From Candidatus Desulfofervidaceae bacterium (GTDB lineage: Bacteria > Desulfobacterota > Desulfofervidia > Desulfofervidales > Desulfofervidaceae), in the NCBI GenBank assembly GCA_021160485.1, contig JAGHCL010000024.1, forward strand, positions 1 through 16,541: a DNA stretch of 16,541 nt. Direction: 5' to 3'. Of the stretch, positions 5,625 through 12,766 are shown piece by piece. Within the stretch, counting starts at the first letter, position 1. Each line of letters starts with the position of its first letter. A program made the translations under genes and the position numbers. The notes beneath the pieces are model-generated. The model saw only the letters and a list, made by a program, of their open reading frames with translations. It had not been told where the DNA came from and ran no database searches.

Positions 5625-8090
5625 ATGCCTTACATTACCCTTCACGGTGCTAGAGAGCATAATCTAAAAAATATTAGCCTTAACATTCCCAGAGATAAGC
5701 TTGTCGTTATTACTGGCGTGAGTGGATCAGGAAAAACTACCTTGGCCTTTGATATTTTGTTTGCTGAAGGACAAAGGCGGTATATTGAAACTCTGCCCGC
5801 TTATGTTCGTCAATATCTCCAAGTACTAGCAAAACCAGACATAGACCTTTTAACAGGCATTCCTCCTACCGTCGCCATTAATCAACGAAGCAGCCTTTTT
5901 ACCCGTCGGTCCACGGTGGCTACTATTACTGAGATCGCTCATTATTTACGTCTCTTCTTTGCCAAAGCAGGCAGGCAATATTGCCCAAAGTGTGGCAGGT
6001 CTGTACAAAGTATGCAATCAGGAGAAATTCTGGATGCCATTCTATCTGAATGGAAAGGAGAGGAAATCGCTATTCTTGCTCCTAAAGTGAGACAAAGAAA
6101 AGGCTGGCACAAAGAGGTATTTAAAGAGGCTGTTAAAAAAAGATATACCGAAGCTCGGGTGAATGGGAAAATCGTTACCCTAGGCCAAAATCCACCCGCA
6201 TTAGCTCGCTATAAAGAACATAATATTGACATTGTTATTGCCCGTCTGCATGTAAACTACAAAAACCTACCTCTTTTGCGCGAGGCCGTAAACCTGGGTC
6301 TTAAAGAAGGCCGGGGAGTTGTTACGGTCATAAATAAAAGCACTGAGCGTCTTTACAGTGAAAAACTTTTCTGTCCGTTTTGTCAGATGGGACTGCCCAG
6401 TCCTGACCCCAGACTCTTTTCCTTCAACAGTCCTCTGGGTGCCTGTCCTAGGTGCGATGGTTTGGGCACGATAGGGGACAAAATTTGTCCTCAGTGTCAA
6501 GGACACCGACTTAACTCCATTGCCCTCGCCGTGCGGATAGCTGATTATAATATTGCTGATATTCAGGCACAAAGTGTGGAAACACTTTTAAAACTTTTAC
6601 CCACTCTCCCTTTGGATGAACGCCAGCGAGAAATTGCCAAACCAATTATCCCAGAAATCTTCAAGCGGCTTTCTTTTTTAAATCAAGTAGGACTTGGTTA
6701 TCTCACCCTGGACAGAAGTGGAGATACCCTTTCTGGCGGAGAGGCCCAGCGCATTCGTCTTGCCGCTCAATTGGGCTCTAATCTGCGGGGAGTATGCTAT
6801 ATTCTTGACGAACCGACCATTGGACTCCATCCCCGCGATAATGCCATGTTGATAGAAGTGCTGAAAACACTGCGGGATAGAGGCAATACGGTTTTGGTGG
6901 TGGAACATGATGCTGCCACCATAAAAGCCGCAGATTTTGTTATAGATTTAGGTCCAGGTGCAGGAAAAGAAGGTGGCAGGGTAATAGCTACCGGCACCCT
7001 GGCGGAAATCAAAGCCAATCCTTATTCTCTGACCGGAAAGTACCTGAAAAGGGGTTTAAAGCTTAATACCTCGCCAGTAAAAATAGCCAGATGGCTTCAT
7101 ATCAAAGGGGCAAGGGCGTTTAATTTAAAAGGATTTGATGTCGCTATCCCTTTAGGCACTTTTACCTGTGTTACCGGTGTTTCAGGTTCAGGCAAAAGCA
7201 GTCTAGTAATGGAAGTAGTTTACAAAGGGCTTAAGGCTCGTTTGCAAAAGGTAACACCACCAGATAACCACGTTGATATGATCGGCTGGGAGGCAATAAA
7301 ACGGGTATTGGTCGTTGACCACAGCCCTATTGGTCGCACACCCCGTTCCACACCGGCCACTTATGTTGGAGTCTGGGATGAAATCAGGCATCTTTTTGCT
7401 CAGGTGCCGGCAGCAAGGGCCAAGGGATACAAACCAGGCAGATTTTCCTTTAACGTCCGTGGGGGGCGGTGCGAACACTGTGCCGGTCAGGGCAAGATAA
7501 AAGTAGAAATGAACTTTTTGCCAGATGTCTATGTTGATTGTGAAGTTTGTAATGGAAAGCGTTTTAATGAAGAAACTCTGGCTATTACCTACAAAGGTAA
7601 AAATATAGCTGAAGTTTTAAATATGACCATTGCCGAAGCAGCAGCATTCTTTTCGGCCATCCCCCGTATCTCCCATCCCCTGAAAATCCTTGAAGAAATG
7701 GGGCTGGGATACCTCACCCTAGGTCAACCAAGCCACACCCTTTCTGGAGGCGAGGCCCAACGGATAAAATTGACCGAAGAACTATGTAAAAAAAGCCAGG
7801 GGAAAACTTTGTACATCTTGGATGAACCTTCCACTGGTTTACACATGGCTGATGTAGAAAAGTTAATTAAGGTCTTACGTAAGCTGGTAGAAGTAGGAAA
7901 TACCGTGCTTGTTATTGAACATAATCTGGACATTATCGCCGCTGCCGATTACATCATTGACCTTGGTCCAGAAGGCGGTGAGAAGGGGGGTGAACTTGTT
8001 GCAAGTGGTTCCCCTGGTGAAATTATCCATTGTCCCCGATCCTATACAGGACAGTGGTTAAAACTTGGGTGTGGAAGCGGAAATGTATGA
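5625..8090 (+). CDS. uvrA: Excinuclease ABC subunit A lacking the insertion domain
   Basis: UvrA is the damage-recognition ATPase of nucleotide excision repair; it loads UvrB on damaged DNA. From the ATG at 5625 it is 821 aa, against about 940 in usual UvrA. Visible parts: Walker A GVSGSGKTT (31-39), zinc module 1 (C250, C253, C274, C277), signature LSGGEAQRI (from 369) with ILDEPTIGLH, second Walker A GVSGSGKSS (518-526), zinc module 2 (C616, C619, C639, C642), second signature (from 706) with ILDEPSTGLH. The UvrB-binding region (about 115-245) is present. Only about 10 residues separate C277 from the CPQC pair at 288-291, where classical UvrA has an insertion domain of about 110 residues. 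An alternative TTG start at 5610 adds MDKKV; the ATG fits known N-termini better. Neither start has a good Shine-Dalgarno. Confidence 0.95.
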   Translation: MPYITLHGAREHNLKNISLNIPRDKLVVITGVSGSGKTTLAFDILFAEGQRRYIETLPAYVRQYLQVLAKPDIDLLTGIPPTVAINQRSSLFTRRSTVATITEIAHYLRLFFAKAGRQYCPKCGRSVQSMQSGEILDAILSEWKGEEIAILAPKVRQRKGWHKEVFKEAVKKRYTEARVNGKIVTLGQNPPALARYKEHNIDIVIARLHVNYKNLPLLREAVNLGLKEGRGVVTVINKSTERLYSEKLFCPFCQMGLPSPDPRLFSFNSPLGACPRCDGLGTIGDKICPQCQGHRLNSIALAVRIADYNIADIQAQSVETLLKLLPTLPLDERQREIAKPIIPEIFKRLSFLNQVGLGYLTLDRSGDTLSGGEAQRIRLAAQLGSNLRGVCYILDEPTIGLHPRDNAMLIEVLKTLRDRGNTVLVVEHDAATIKAADFVIDLGPGAGKEGGRVIATGTLAEIKANPYSLTGKYLKRGLKLNTSPVKIARWLHIKGARAFNLKGFDVAIPLGTFTCVTGVSGSGKSSLVMEVVYKGLKARLQKVTPPDNHVDMIGWEAIKRVLVVDHSPIGRTPRSTPATYVGVWDEIRHLFAQVPAARAKGYKPGRFSFNVRGGRCEHCAGQGKIKVEMNFLPDVYVDCEVCNGKRFNEETLAITYKGKNIAEVLNMTIAEAAAFFSAIPRISHPLKILEEMGLGYLTLGQPSHTLSGGEAQRIKLTEELCKKSQGKTLYILDEPSTGLHMADVEKLIKVLRKLVEVGNTVLVIEHNLDIIAAADYIIDLGPEGGEKGGELVASGSPGEIIHCPRSYTGQWLKLGCGSGNV

Positions 8091-8385
8091 CTCGATTACG
8101 CATCACGTAATTCTCCACTCCGGAAAGCTAGGAGCTAAAAATGGGGAAAGTTCTGTTTCTAAATCACATTGACTGTATAAAAATGTTGATTTAAAAAGCA
8201 TTAATTATGGAAAGGATAATGGTAACAAAAGACCTATGAAAAAGGATTGACGCGATAACTAAAAACAACAGAAGTGTATCCTGCCCTCCTATTAGCTGGA
8301 ACGGGTATCTTTTTGGTAAAGACATACAGAATGGATTAAAGGTATATGATAAAATAACCATACAAAATTCTTTTAAACTTCTTTC
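8091..8385. other. uvrA-truD intergenic region with inverted repeats
   Basis: This 295-base AT-rich stretch has no credible gene. Just after the uvrA stop lies ATTACG-CATCA-CGTAAT (8095-8111), a small perfect stem without a T-tract. A longer interrupted inverted repeat (8160-8170 with 8182-8193, one bulged base) surrounds a TTGACT -35-like element. A second TTGACG occurs near 8250 without a recognisable -10. Confidence 0.5.
8169..8197 (+). promoter_or_regulatory. Weak candidate promoter embedded in an inverted repeat
   Basis: TTGACT (8169-8174) and TAAAAA (8192-8197) are 17 bases apart. The inverted repeat TAAATCACATT / AATGTTGATTTA (8160-8170 and 8182-8193) overlaps both elements and could be an operator. 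It lies about 190 bases before truD, so assignment to truD is uncertain. Confidence 0.25.
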
Positions 8386-9561
8386 ATGAAACTTAAAGTA
8401 AAGCCAGAAGACTTTTTCGTAGAAGAACATATTATTCTACCCAGAAAAAAAGGGGAATACGGGCTTTATCTCCTTGAAAAGCGTGGTTGGAATACGGTAG
8501 ATGTTTTAAAAAAAATCGCAAGCACCTATAAGATTCCCATCTCCCACCTGGCGGCAGCCGGCAGAAAGGACAAATATGCCGTTACCAAACAGTATGTAAC
8601 AATAAAGAGGGTAAAAGGTCGTTTCTTTAAAGACAAAAACTGGGAACTTATACCTGTAGGCACCATGGATCGTCCTGTAGGCCCAGACTTGATTATCAAA
8701 AACAGTTTTCGGATTGTGCTGCGGAAGGTTTCTAAAGAGGAAGGAGAATACATAAAAAAGGCTTTAAGCACAATAAAAGCCTGCGGTCTGCCTAACTATT
8801 ATGGTGATCAGCGTTTTGGCACTTACGATAGTCAGAATGGTTTTGTAGGTGAAAAAATTGTGAAACAGCAATTTAAAGGGGCCGTTAAAGCCTTTCTTTG
8901 CACTATTCACCCTGGTGATAAAAAACCTGCCAAAGAGCGAAAACGCTATTTTTTTGAATACTTTGATGAACCTAAGTTCTGCCTCAAGCAGGCAAAAACC
9001 ACCCTGGAAAAACGCATTTTTTCTTTTCTGCTCAAAGAGAAAAATTATCTAAGAGCCCTTTACCTAATTCCAGCTATAGAACTTGAGTTTCAACTCTCTA
9101 TGTTTCAAAGTTATCTCTGGAATCTCTTTTTACGGGAGTTGCTTTTACATTTAGCGCCAGAAGGCTATGAAATTAGGGGACGGGTCAATAGTTACTATTT
9201 TCCTTCTCTTCTGTCTGAACCATCAAGAAGCTATCTATCCCGCGAATTTCCTACTCCAGGTTATCAGGCTAAGATGCCCGATGAACTGACCCAAAGAATT
9301 TATGAAAAAATTTTAACAGACAACAATCTCAAACCATCTGCTTTTAACTTCAGAAAATTTCGCAGACATTACATAAAATCTTTCCCTCGCCACGGCATTG
9401 TCTTTCCAGAAAATTTCAAAATGGGTGAGTTAGAACCAGATGAGCTTTATTCAGACCACTTCAAGTTATCTTTATCCTTTGCCCTCCCCACAGGCAGTTA
9501 TGCCACAATTCTGGTCAAAAACTTGCAGGCATATATAGCGGCGGAAAAAGGTTACCATTAA
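8386..9561 (+). CDS. truD: tRNA pseudouridine(13) synthase TruD
   Basis: The product is 391 aa. TruD converts uridine 13 of tRNA to pseudouridine in the cytoplasm. Diagnostic motifs are visible: the N-terminal KPEDFFVEE (6-14), the catalytic motif AAGRKDKYAVTKQ (58-70) with catalytic D62, CGLPNYYGDQRFG (134-146), and FQSYLWN in the C-terminal half of the catalytic core. The segment between the last two motifs contains the start of the TRUD insertion domain, which extends further downstream. Length is slightly above the enterobacterial enzyme and within the range of archaeal and deep-branching bacterial members. The ATG is fixed by the family N-terminus, yet no Shine-Dalgarno precedes it (the upstream 15 bases are pyrimidine- and A-rich). 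It stands alone between uvrA and the convergent trp operon. Confidence 0.95.
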   Translation: MKLKVKPEDFFVEEHIILPRKKGEYGLYLLEKRGWNTVDVLKKIASTYKIPISHLAAAGRKDKYAVTKQYVTIKRVKGRFFKDKNWELIPVGTMDRPVGPDLIIKNSFRIVLRKVSKEEGEYIKKALSTIKACGLPNYYGDQRFGTYDSQNGFVGEKIVKQQFKGAVKAFLCTIHPGDKKPAKERKRYFFEYFDEPKFCLKQAKTTLEKRIFSFLLKEKNYLRALYLIPAIELEFQLSMFQSYLWNLFLRELLLHLAPEGYEIRGRVNSYYFPSLLSEPSRSYLSREFPTPGYQAKMPDELTQRIYEKILTDNNLKPSAFNFRKFRRHYIKSFPRHGIVFPENFKMGELEPDELYSDHFKLSLSFALPTGSYATILVKNLQAYIAAEKGYH

Positions 9562-9741
9562 TCAGGAGAAAATGATGTGCAAGCAGGAACCACTTTAGCA
9601 ATAGTTTTTAGACCCACAAAAGGTGTTTAATACCTGCAAAAGTAAAAGATGTAAGTCCATATCGCTATGCAGTTATATTTAAGACAAGAACACAAGTTTT
9701 AAATATCTGATTCTGTTCTGACGAAACAGCCAATTAAACTA

Positions 9742-10443
9742 CTATGAAGTACGAAGTTTCCTTGCATCAACTTGGCGAACTGCTTGGAGAAAGGCTTTCA
9801 CTTTCTCAGGATCTTTTTTTGTAACAGGATTTTCAACACCTGTAATGACATCCACTCCATAAGGTTGCACTTCTGCAATAGCCTGGCCTACATTCTCAGC
9901 ATTCAATCCACCGGCTAGAATAAGAGGGATTTTTATTTTTTCTCTTACCCGGCGGGCAATTGCCCAGTTAAAGGGCTTACCAGTGCCTGCGGGCCGAGAA
10001 TCAGTGAACGAATCAAGGAGCACTGCATTTACTCCAGCGTTAGCTAGTCTGTCGCAGGCCACAACAGGATCAGCAATATCATATTTAAGCTGCCCTGTTT
10101 CTACAGAAAAACGAAGTGCCTTGATGATTTGAACTCCCCGTTTTTTGAGCTCAGAAATAAGCTTTTCTGTGACATTAAAAGGCTCACGTCCATGAAGCTG
10201 AACCACATGTGGCTTTAACATATCAGTTATAGCCATTATTTTGTCTGACTCATCTCCTACCACAACCACTTTTGTTACAAAAGGCGGCACTTTAGCCATA
10301 AGTCTTTTGGCAACTTCTCTGTCTAGATTCCACGGGACGGGAACAGGATACTCTACAACAAAACCTAGGGCGTCAACACCAGCACAGACGCAGAGTTGGA
10401 TGTCTTCTTCATTGGTAATACCGCAAATCTTTACCCGTGTCAT
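9742..10443 (-). CDS. trpF: Phosphoribosylanthranilate isomerase (divergent)
   Basis: The product is 233 aa, slightly longer than the usual 200-215. TrpF isomerises N-(5'-phosphoribosyl)anthranilate to CdRP, the third step from chorismate to tryptophan. It keeps the general base C7 (KICGIT), VQLHG (81-85), the acid D144 in LLDS, GTGKPFNW, LAGGLNAENV and the phosphate-binding VDVITGVE. The usual SPR/SKR loop after beta-2 is replaced by EYPVPVPWN (31-39), so the arginine equivalent to R36 of the Thermotoga enzyme is absent; a 2-residue insertion lies here. The start is ATG at 10443, overlapping the trpC TGA by ATGA; an ATG at 10500 further upstream would only read through trpC. There is no strong Shine-Dalgarno, so translation is probably coupled. 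It is the last gene of the operon. Family assignment is firm; substrate is less so. Confidence 0.9.
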   Translation of the reverse strand: MTRVKICGITNEEDIQLCVCAGVDALGFVVEYPVPVPWNLDREVAKRLMAKVPPFVTKVVVVGDESDKIMAITDMLKPHVVQLHGREPFNVTEKLISELKKRGVQIIKALRFSVETGQLKYDIADPVVACDRLANAGVNAVLLDSFTDSRPAGTGKPFNWAIARRVREKIKIPLILAGGLNAENVGQAIAEVQPYGVDVITGVENPVTKKDPEKVKAFLQAVRQVDARKLRTS

Positions 10444-11150
10444 ACAGGCCATCCCACAGAGGTCATTTCTTTTAAAAATTGAGAGATACTCGGTGCACAC
10501 ATCACCGCCGTGCCAACCAAAACAGCATCTGCTCCTGCCTTCCCTGCTCGTCTAACTTCATCCGGAGTGCTGATAGAACTTTCACTAATAACTGGTTTTT
10601 TACCGTTATAGTATCTGGCCAACTTCTCCGTGTGTCCTACATCTGTATCATCTACTTCCAAAATAGTGATGTCTCTATTGTTTATACCTAAAAGGTCAAA
10701 GGGGAGTTGCTGGACACGTTGCATTTCTGAAATTGTATGAACTTCCAACAGTGATTCCAGCCCACATTTGCTGGCAGCATCTAAAAGTTTAATGAGTTCT
10801 TGGTCTTCAAGCATGGATGCAATCAATAATATAGCTGATGCACCACTTTTTGCTGATTCTTCTATCTGTTTTGTAGTTTTAATAAAATCTTTATGTAGAA
10901 CAGGCAGATCAACAGATTGTGCCACATTCTTTAATAGCTCCATACTTCCGCCAAAATAACGTGGTTCAGTAACCACACTAATCCCAGCTACCGGACAGGT
11001 AGCCATTTCTTGCACAAGAGCAAGGGGATCTCGCCCGTGCAGCAGGTCTCCTGCCTTTTTTGAGCGCAGTTTAATTTCTGAAATGACCGGGAAAAATCCT
11101 TCTTCCTGTCTTCGCCTGATATTTTTTACAAGAGACCGCTTAAGGGACAT
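10440..11150 (-). CDS. trpC: Indole-3-glycerol phosphate synthase (divergent, short N-terminus)
   Basis: The product is 236 aa, against about 250-260 in most bacteria and archaea; the N-terminal alpha-0 helix is shortened. TrpC closes and decarboxylates CdRP to indole-3-glycerol phosphate. Catalytic residues are recognisable: E25 and K27 (VISEIK), K87 (HKDFI, general acid), E136 (LLEVH), N157 and R159 (GINNRD), E190/S191. Two usually conserved segments differ: the SPS loop is SKKAG (30-34), and SESGI is SESSI (189-193). The ATG at 11150 lies 4 bases after the trpD TAG (TAGGCCTATG) without a clear Shine-Dalgarno, so coupling to trpD is likely. It is the middle gene of the trpD-trpC-trpF operon. 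IGPS activity is probable; the substitutions fit a divergent subfamily. Confidence 0.92.
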   Translation of the reverse strand: MSLKRSLVKNIRRRQEEGFFPVISEIKLRSKKAGDLLHGRDPLALVQEMATCPVAGISVVTEPRYFGGSMELLKNVAQSVDLPVLHKDFIKTTKQIEESAKSGASAILLIASMLEDQELIKLLDAASKCGLESLLEVHTISEMQRVQQLPFDLLGINNRDITILEVDDTDVGHTEKLARYYNGKKPVISESSISTPDEVRRAGKAGADAVLVGTAVMCAPSISQFLKEMTSVGWPV

Positions 11151-11154
11151 AGGC

Positions 11155-12504
11155 CTATTTAAATTCGTTTGAGCGTCTAATCAGTTCTTCCAGTTTTTTC
11201 ATTGCTGCCCCAGAATCAATCAGGGATTGCGATTTCTCTATTCCCTCTTTGATACTTGGTACCACTCCACTTACATAGAGAGCAGCCGCATTATTAAGCA
11301 CTAAGAAATCTCTTTTAGGACCTTGTTCCTTTCCTGAGAAGATGTCCCGGATAATCTTTGCATTATATTCTGAACTTCCTCCAGCAATATCTTCCAGGCT
11401 ACATCTGCGCATCCCAAAGTCCTCAGGTGTGATCTCGTAGCGCTTTATTTCTTTCCCTCGAATTTCAGCAATAGAAGTTTTACCAAGCAATGATATTTCA
11501 TCAAGACCATCTAGGCCGTGGGCCACTATAACATGATTAAAGTCCATTTCCGCTACCACTTCAGCTACCATAGGAACCAAATCAGGTTTATAGACTCCCA
11601 TCAAATGGTTTCTTGCGCCCACAGGATTGGTCAATGGACCAATGATAGTGAAAAAGATAGTTTTTATTCCCAGTTGATTCTCTGGTCCAAAGACCTTGAG
11701 CATCACTGGATGAAAATCAGGCGCATATAAGAAAGCGATACCTATTTCTTCAAGAAGGATGGATGCCTGTTGAGGTGTAAGATGAATATTAACCCCTAAT
11801 GCTTCCAGCACATCCGCACTCCCTGATGAAGAAGAAATGGACCGGCTTCCGTGTTTGGCCACAGGTACACCGGCAGCTGCAGTAAGTATTGCGTTAGCCG
11901 TACTTACATTAAAAGTGGTCAATCCGCCGCCCGTGCCGCAGGTATCAGTTATTTCACCTTCCACCGCTGGACTGATGGGTATACAATTGTTTCGCATGGC
12001 CTGGGCGATGTAAGCTACCTCTTTAATGCTGGGCCCCTTGGATAAAAGAGCGACCAGAAAGCCTCCGATCTGAACATCCGTGACCATATCATTGTTAATT
12101 GCGTCAATCAGGGTGTATATTTCGTGTTTCTCCAAATCAAAATTTTGCGTTAATTTGGAAAGAATGGGTTTAATTATCTCTTTCCCTTTTTCTGTCTTGG
12201 GAATAGACACTGTTTCTGAAATTACAGGAGGAGGCGTTGGATAGGTGCTTTCCATCAATCCACTAAACTTATAAGTCTTAAAAGCCATCATTGTCCTGGT
12301 AGAAACCAAGCCTTCAATGTTTTGCATATTTACCGTTACAATATCTGAAAGGCTCTCGTACTCTTGCACCTGAATTTTCACTGCAAGGTCATACTCGCCG
12401 GTAATGGAGAAGATTTCCACTACCTCATCTATTTCCCTCAATTGGGCAACCACCTTTGGAATCATTCCCTTCTCTACCTTTGTCAAAACAAATGCTGTAA
12501 TCAT
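11155..12504 (-). CDS. trpD: Anthranilate phosphoribosyltransferase with N-terminal RAM (Lrp/AsnC-type) domain
   Basis: The product is 449 aa, about 100 longer than normal TrpD. Residues 1-79 form a stand-alone Lrp/AsnC effector (RAM, ACT-like) domain: MITAFVLTKVEKG, EIFSITGEYDLAVKI (30-44) and VSTRTMMAF. No helix-turn-helix is present. A Pro/Thr linker (85-107) leads to TrpD (108-449), which transfers phosphoribose from PRPP to anthranilate. Visible TrpD motifs: DTCGTGGG (187-194), FNVST, KHGSRSISS, SGSADVLEALG, GPLTNP, and metal-binding D335-E336. By eye, D83, N109 and R164 of the Sulfolobus enzyme correspond to G194, S220 and E275. The ATG at 12504 follows AAGGGAG; an ATG at 12561 would lie upstream of the promoter. 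It is the first gene of the operon. Feedback control by tryptophan through the RAM domain is inference. Confidence 0.93.
   Translation of the reverse strand: MITAFVLTKVEKGMIPKVVAQLREIDEVVEIFSITGEYDLAVKIQVQEYESLSDIVTVNMQNIEGLVSTRTMMAFKTYKFSGLMESTYPTPPPVISETVSIPKTEKGKEIIKPILSKLTQNFDLEKHEIYTLIDAINNDMVTDVQIGGFLVALLSKGPSIKEVAYIAQAMRNNCIPISPAVEGEITDTCGTGGGLTTFNVSTANAILTAAAGVPVAKHGSRSISSSSGSADVLEALGVNIHLTPQQASILLEEIGIAFLYAPDFHPVMLKVFGPENQLGIKTIFFTIIGPLTNPVGARNHLMGVYKPDLVPMVAEVVAEMDFNHVIVAHGLDGLDEISLLGKTSIAEIRGKEIKRYEITPEDFGMRRCSLEDIAGGSSEYNAKIIRDIFSGKEQGPKRDFLVLNNAAALYVSGVVPSIKEGIEKSQSLIDSGAAMKKLEELIRRSNEFK
12268..12504 (-). other. RAM / AsnC-type ligand-binding domain within trpD
   Basis: Codons 1-79 of trpD encode a beta-alpha-beta-beta-alpha-beta ACT-like module. 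The core GEYDLAVKIQV (36-46) matches the G.YDl.vkv strand of Lrp/AsnC effector domains, where amino acids bind at dimer interfaces. It is in frame with the transferase with no internal stop, so it is a true fusion in this sequence. Confidence 0.85.
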
Positions 12505-12543
12505 CAGTCTATCTCCCTTAAATGAAGAATTTGAATGGGAGAA

Positions 12544-12572
12544 AGTATAGGAAAAGTACAATTGTGTGTCAA
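12544..12572 (-). promoter_or_regulatory. Sigma70 promoter of the trpD-trpC-trpF operon
   Basis: On the minus strand, a perfect TTGACA (12572-12567), a 17-base spacer and TATACT (12549-12544, 5/6) form the best promoter in the window. The spacer holds the 8-bp palindrome ACAATTGT, a possible operator. Transcription would start near 12537, leaving a leader of about 33 nt before the ATG, too short for an attenuator or leader peptide. Confidence 0.8.
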
Positions 12573-12673
12573 GAATTTTTGCCCTTTGTAACTCTAAGCG
12601 AGATGTTTTTAGGGTTGAAGGTCATACTTAAAAAGATATTTCATGGTAATTTCTGTGTAAAACCTCCCTTTCA

Positions 12674-12700
12674 AAGAGATTTTATAGTTAAAAATCTCTT
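12674..12700. repeat. 10-bp perfect inverted repeat upstream of mfd
   Basis: AAGAGATTTT (12674-12683) and AAAATCTCTT (12691-12700) flank a 7-base loop. The repeat lies 67 bases before the mfd GTG and about 125 bases upstream of the trpD -10. No T-tract follows on either strand, so it is not an obvious terminator. It could be an operator or a stem in the mfd leader. Confidence 0.5.
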
Positions 12701-12766
12701 ATGTCTCTTACCATCACTTCTCAACCCTCCTCTGGCAATTTTAAGAAAAAAGATTAAAATTAAAAC

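Noticed and set aside
8191..8430. 79-codon minus-strand frame between uvrA and truD
   Set aside because: It starts inside truD, lacks a ribosome binding site and shows no domain.
9709..9730. CTGTT...AACAG hairpin after trpF, considered as terminator or LexA box
   Set aside because: The stem is only 5 bp with no T-tract, and the CTGT-ACAG spacing is 9 rather than 8.
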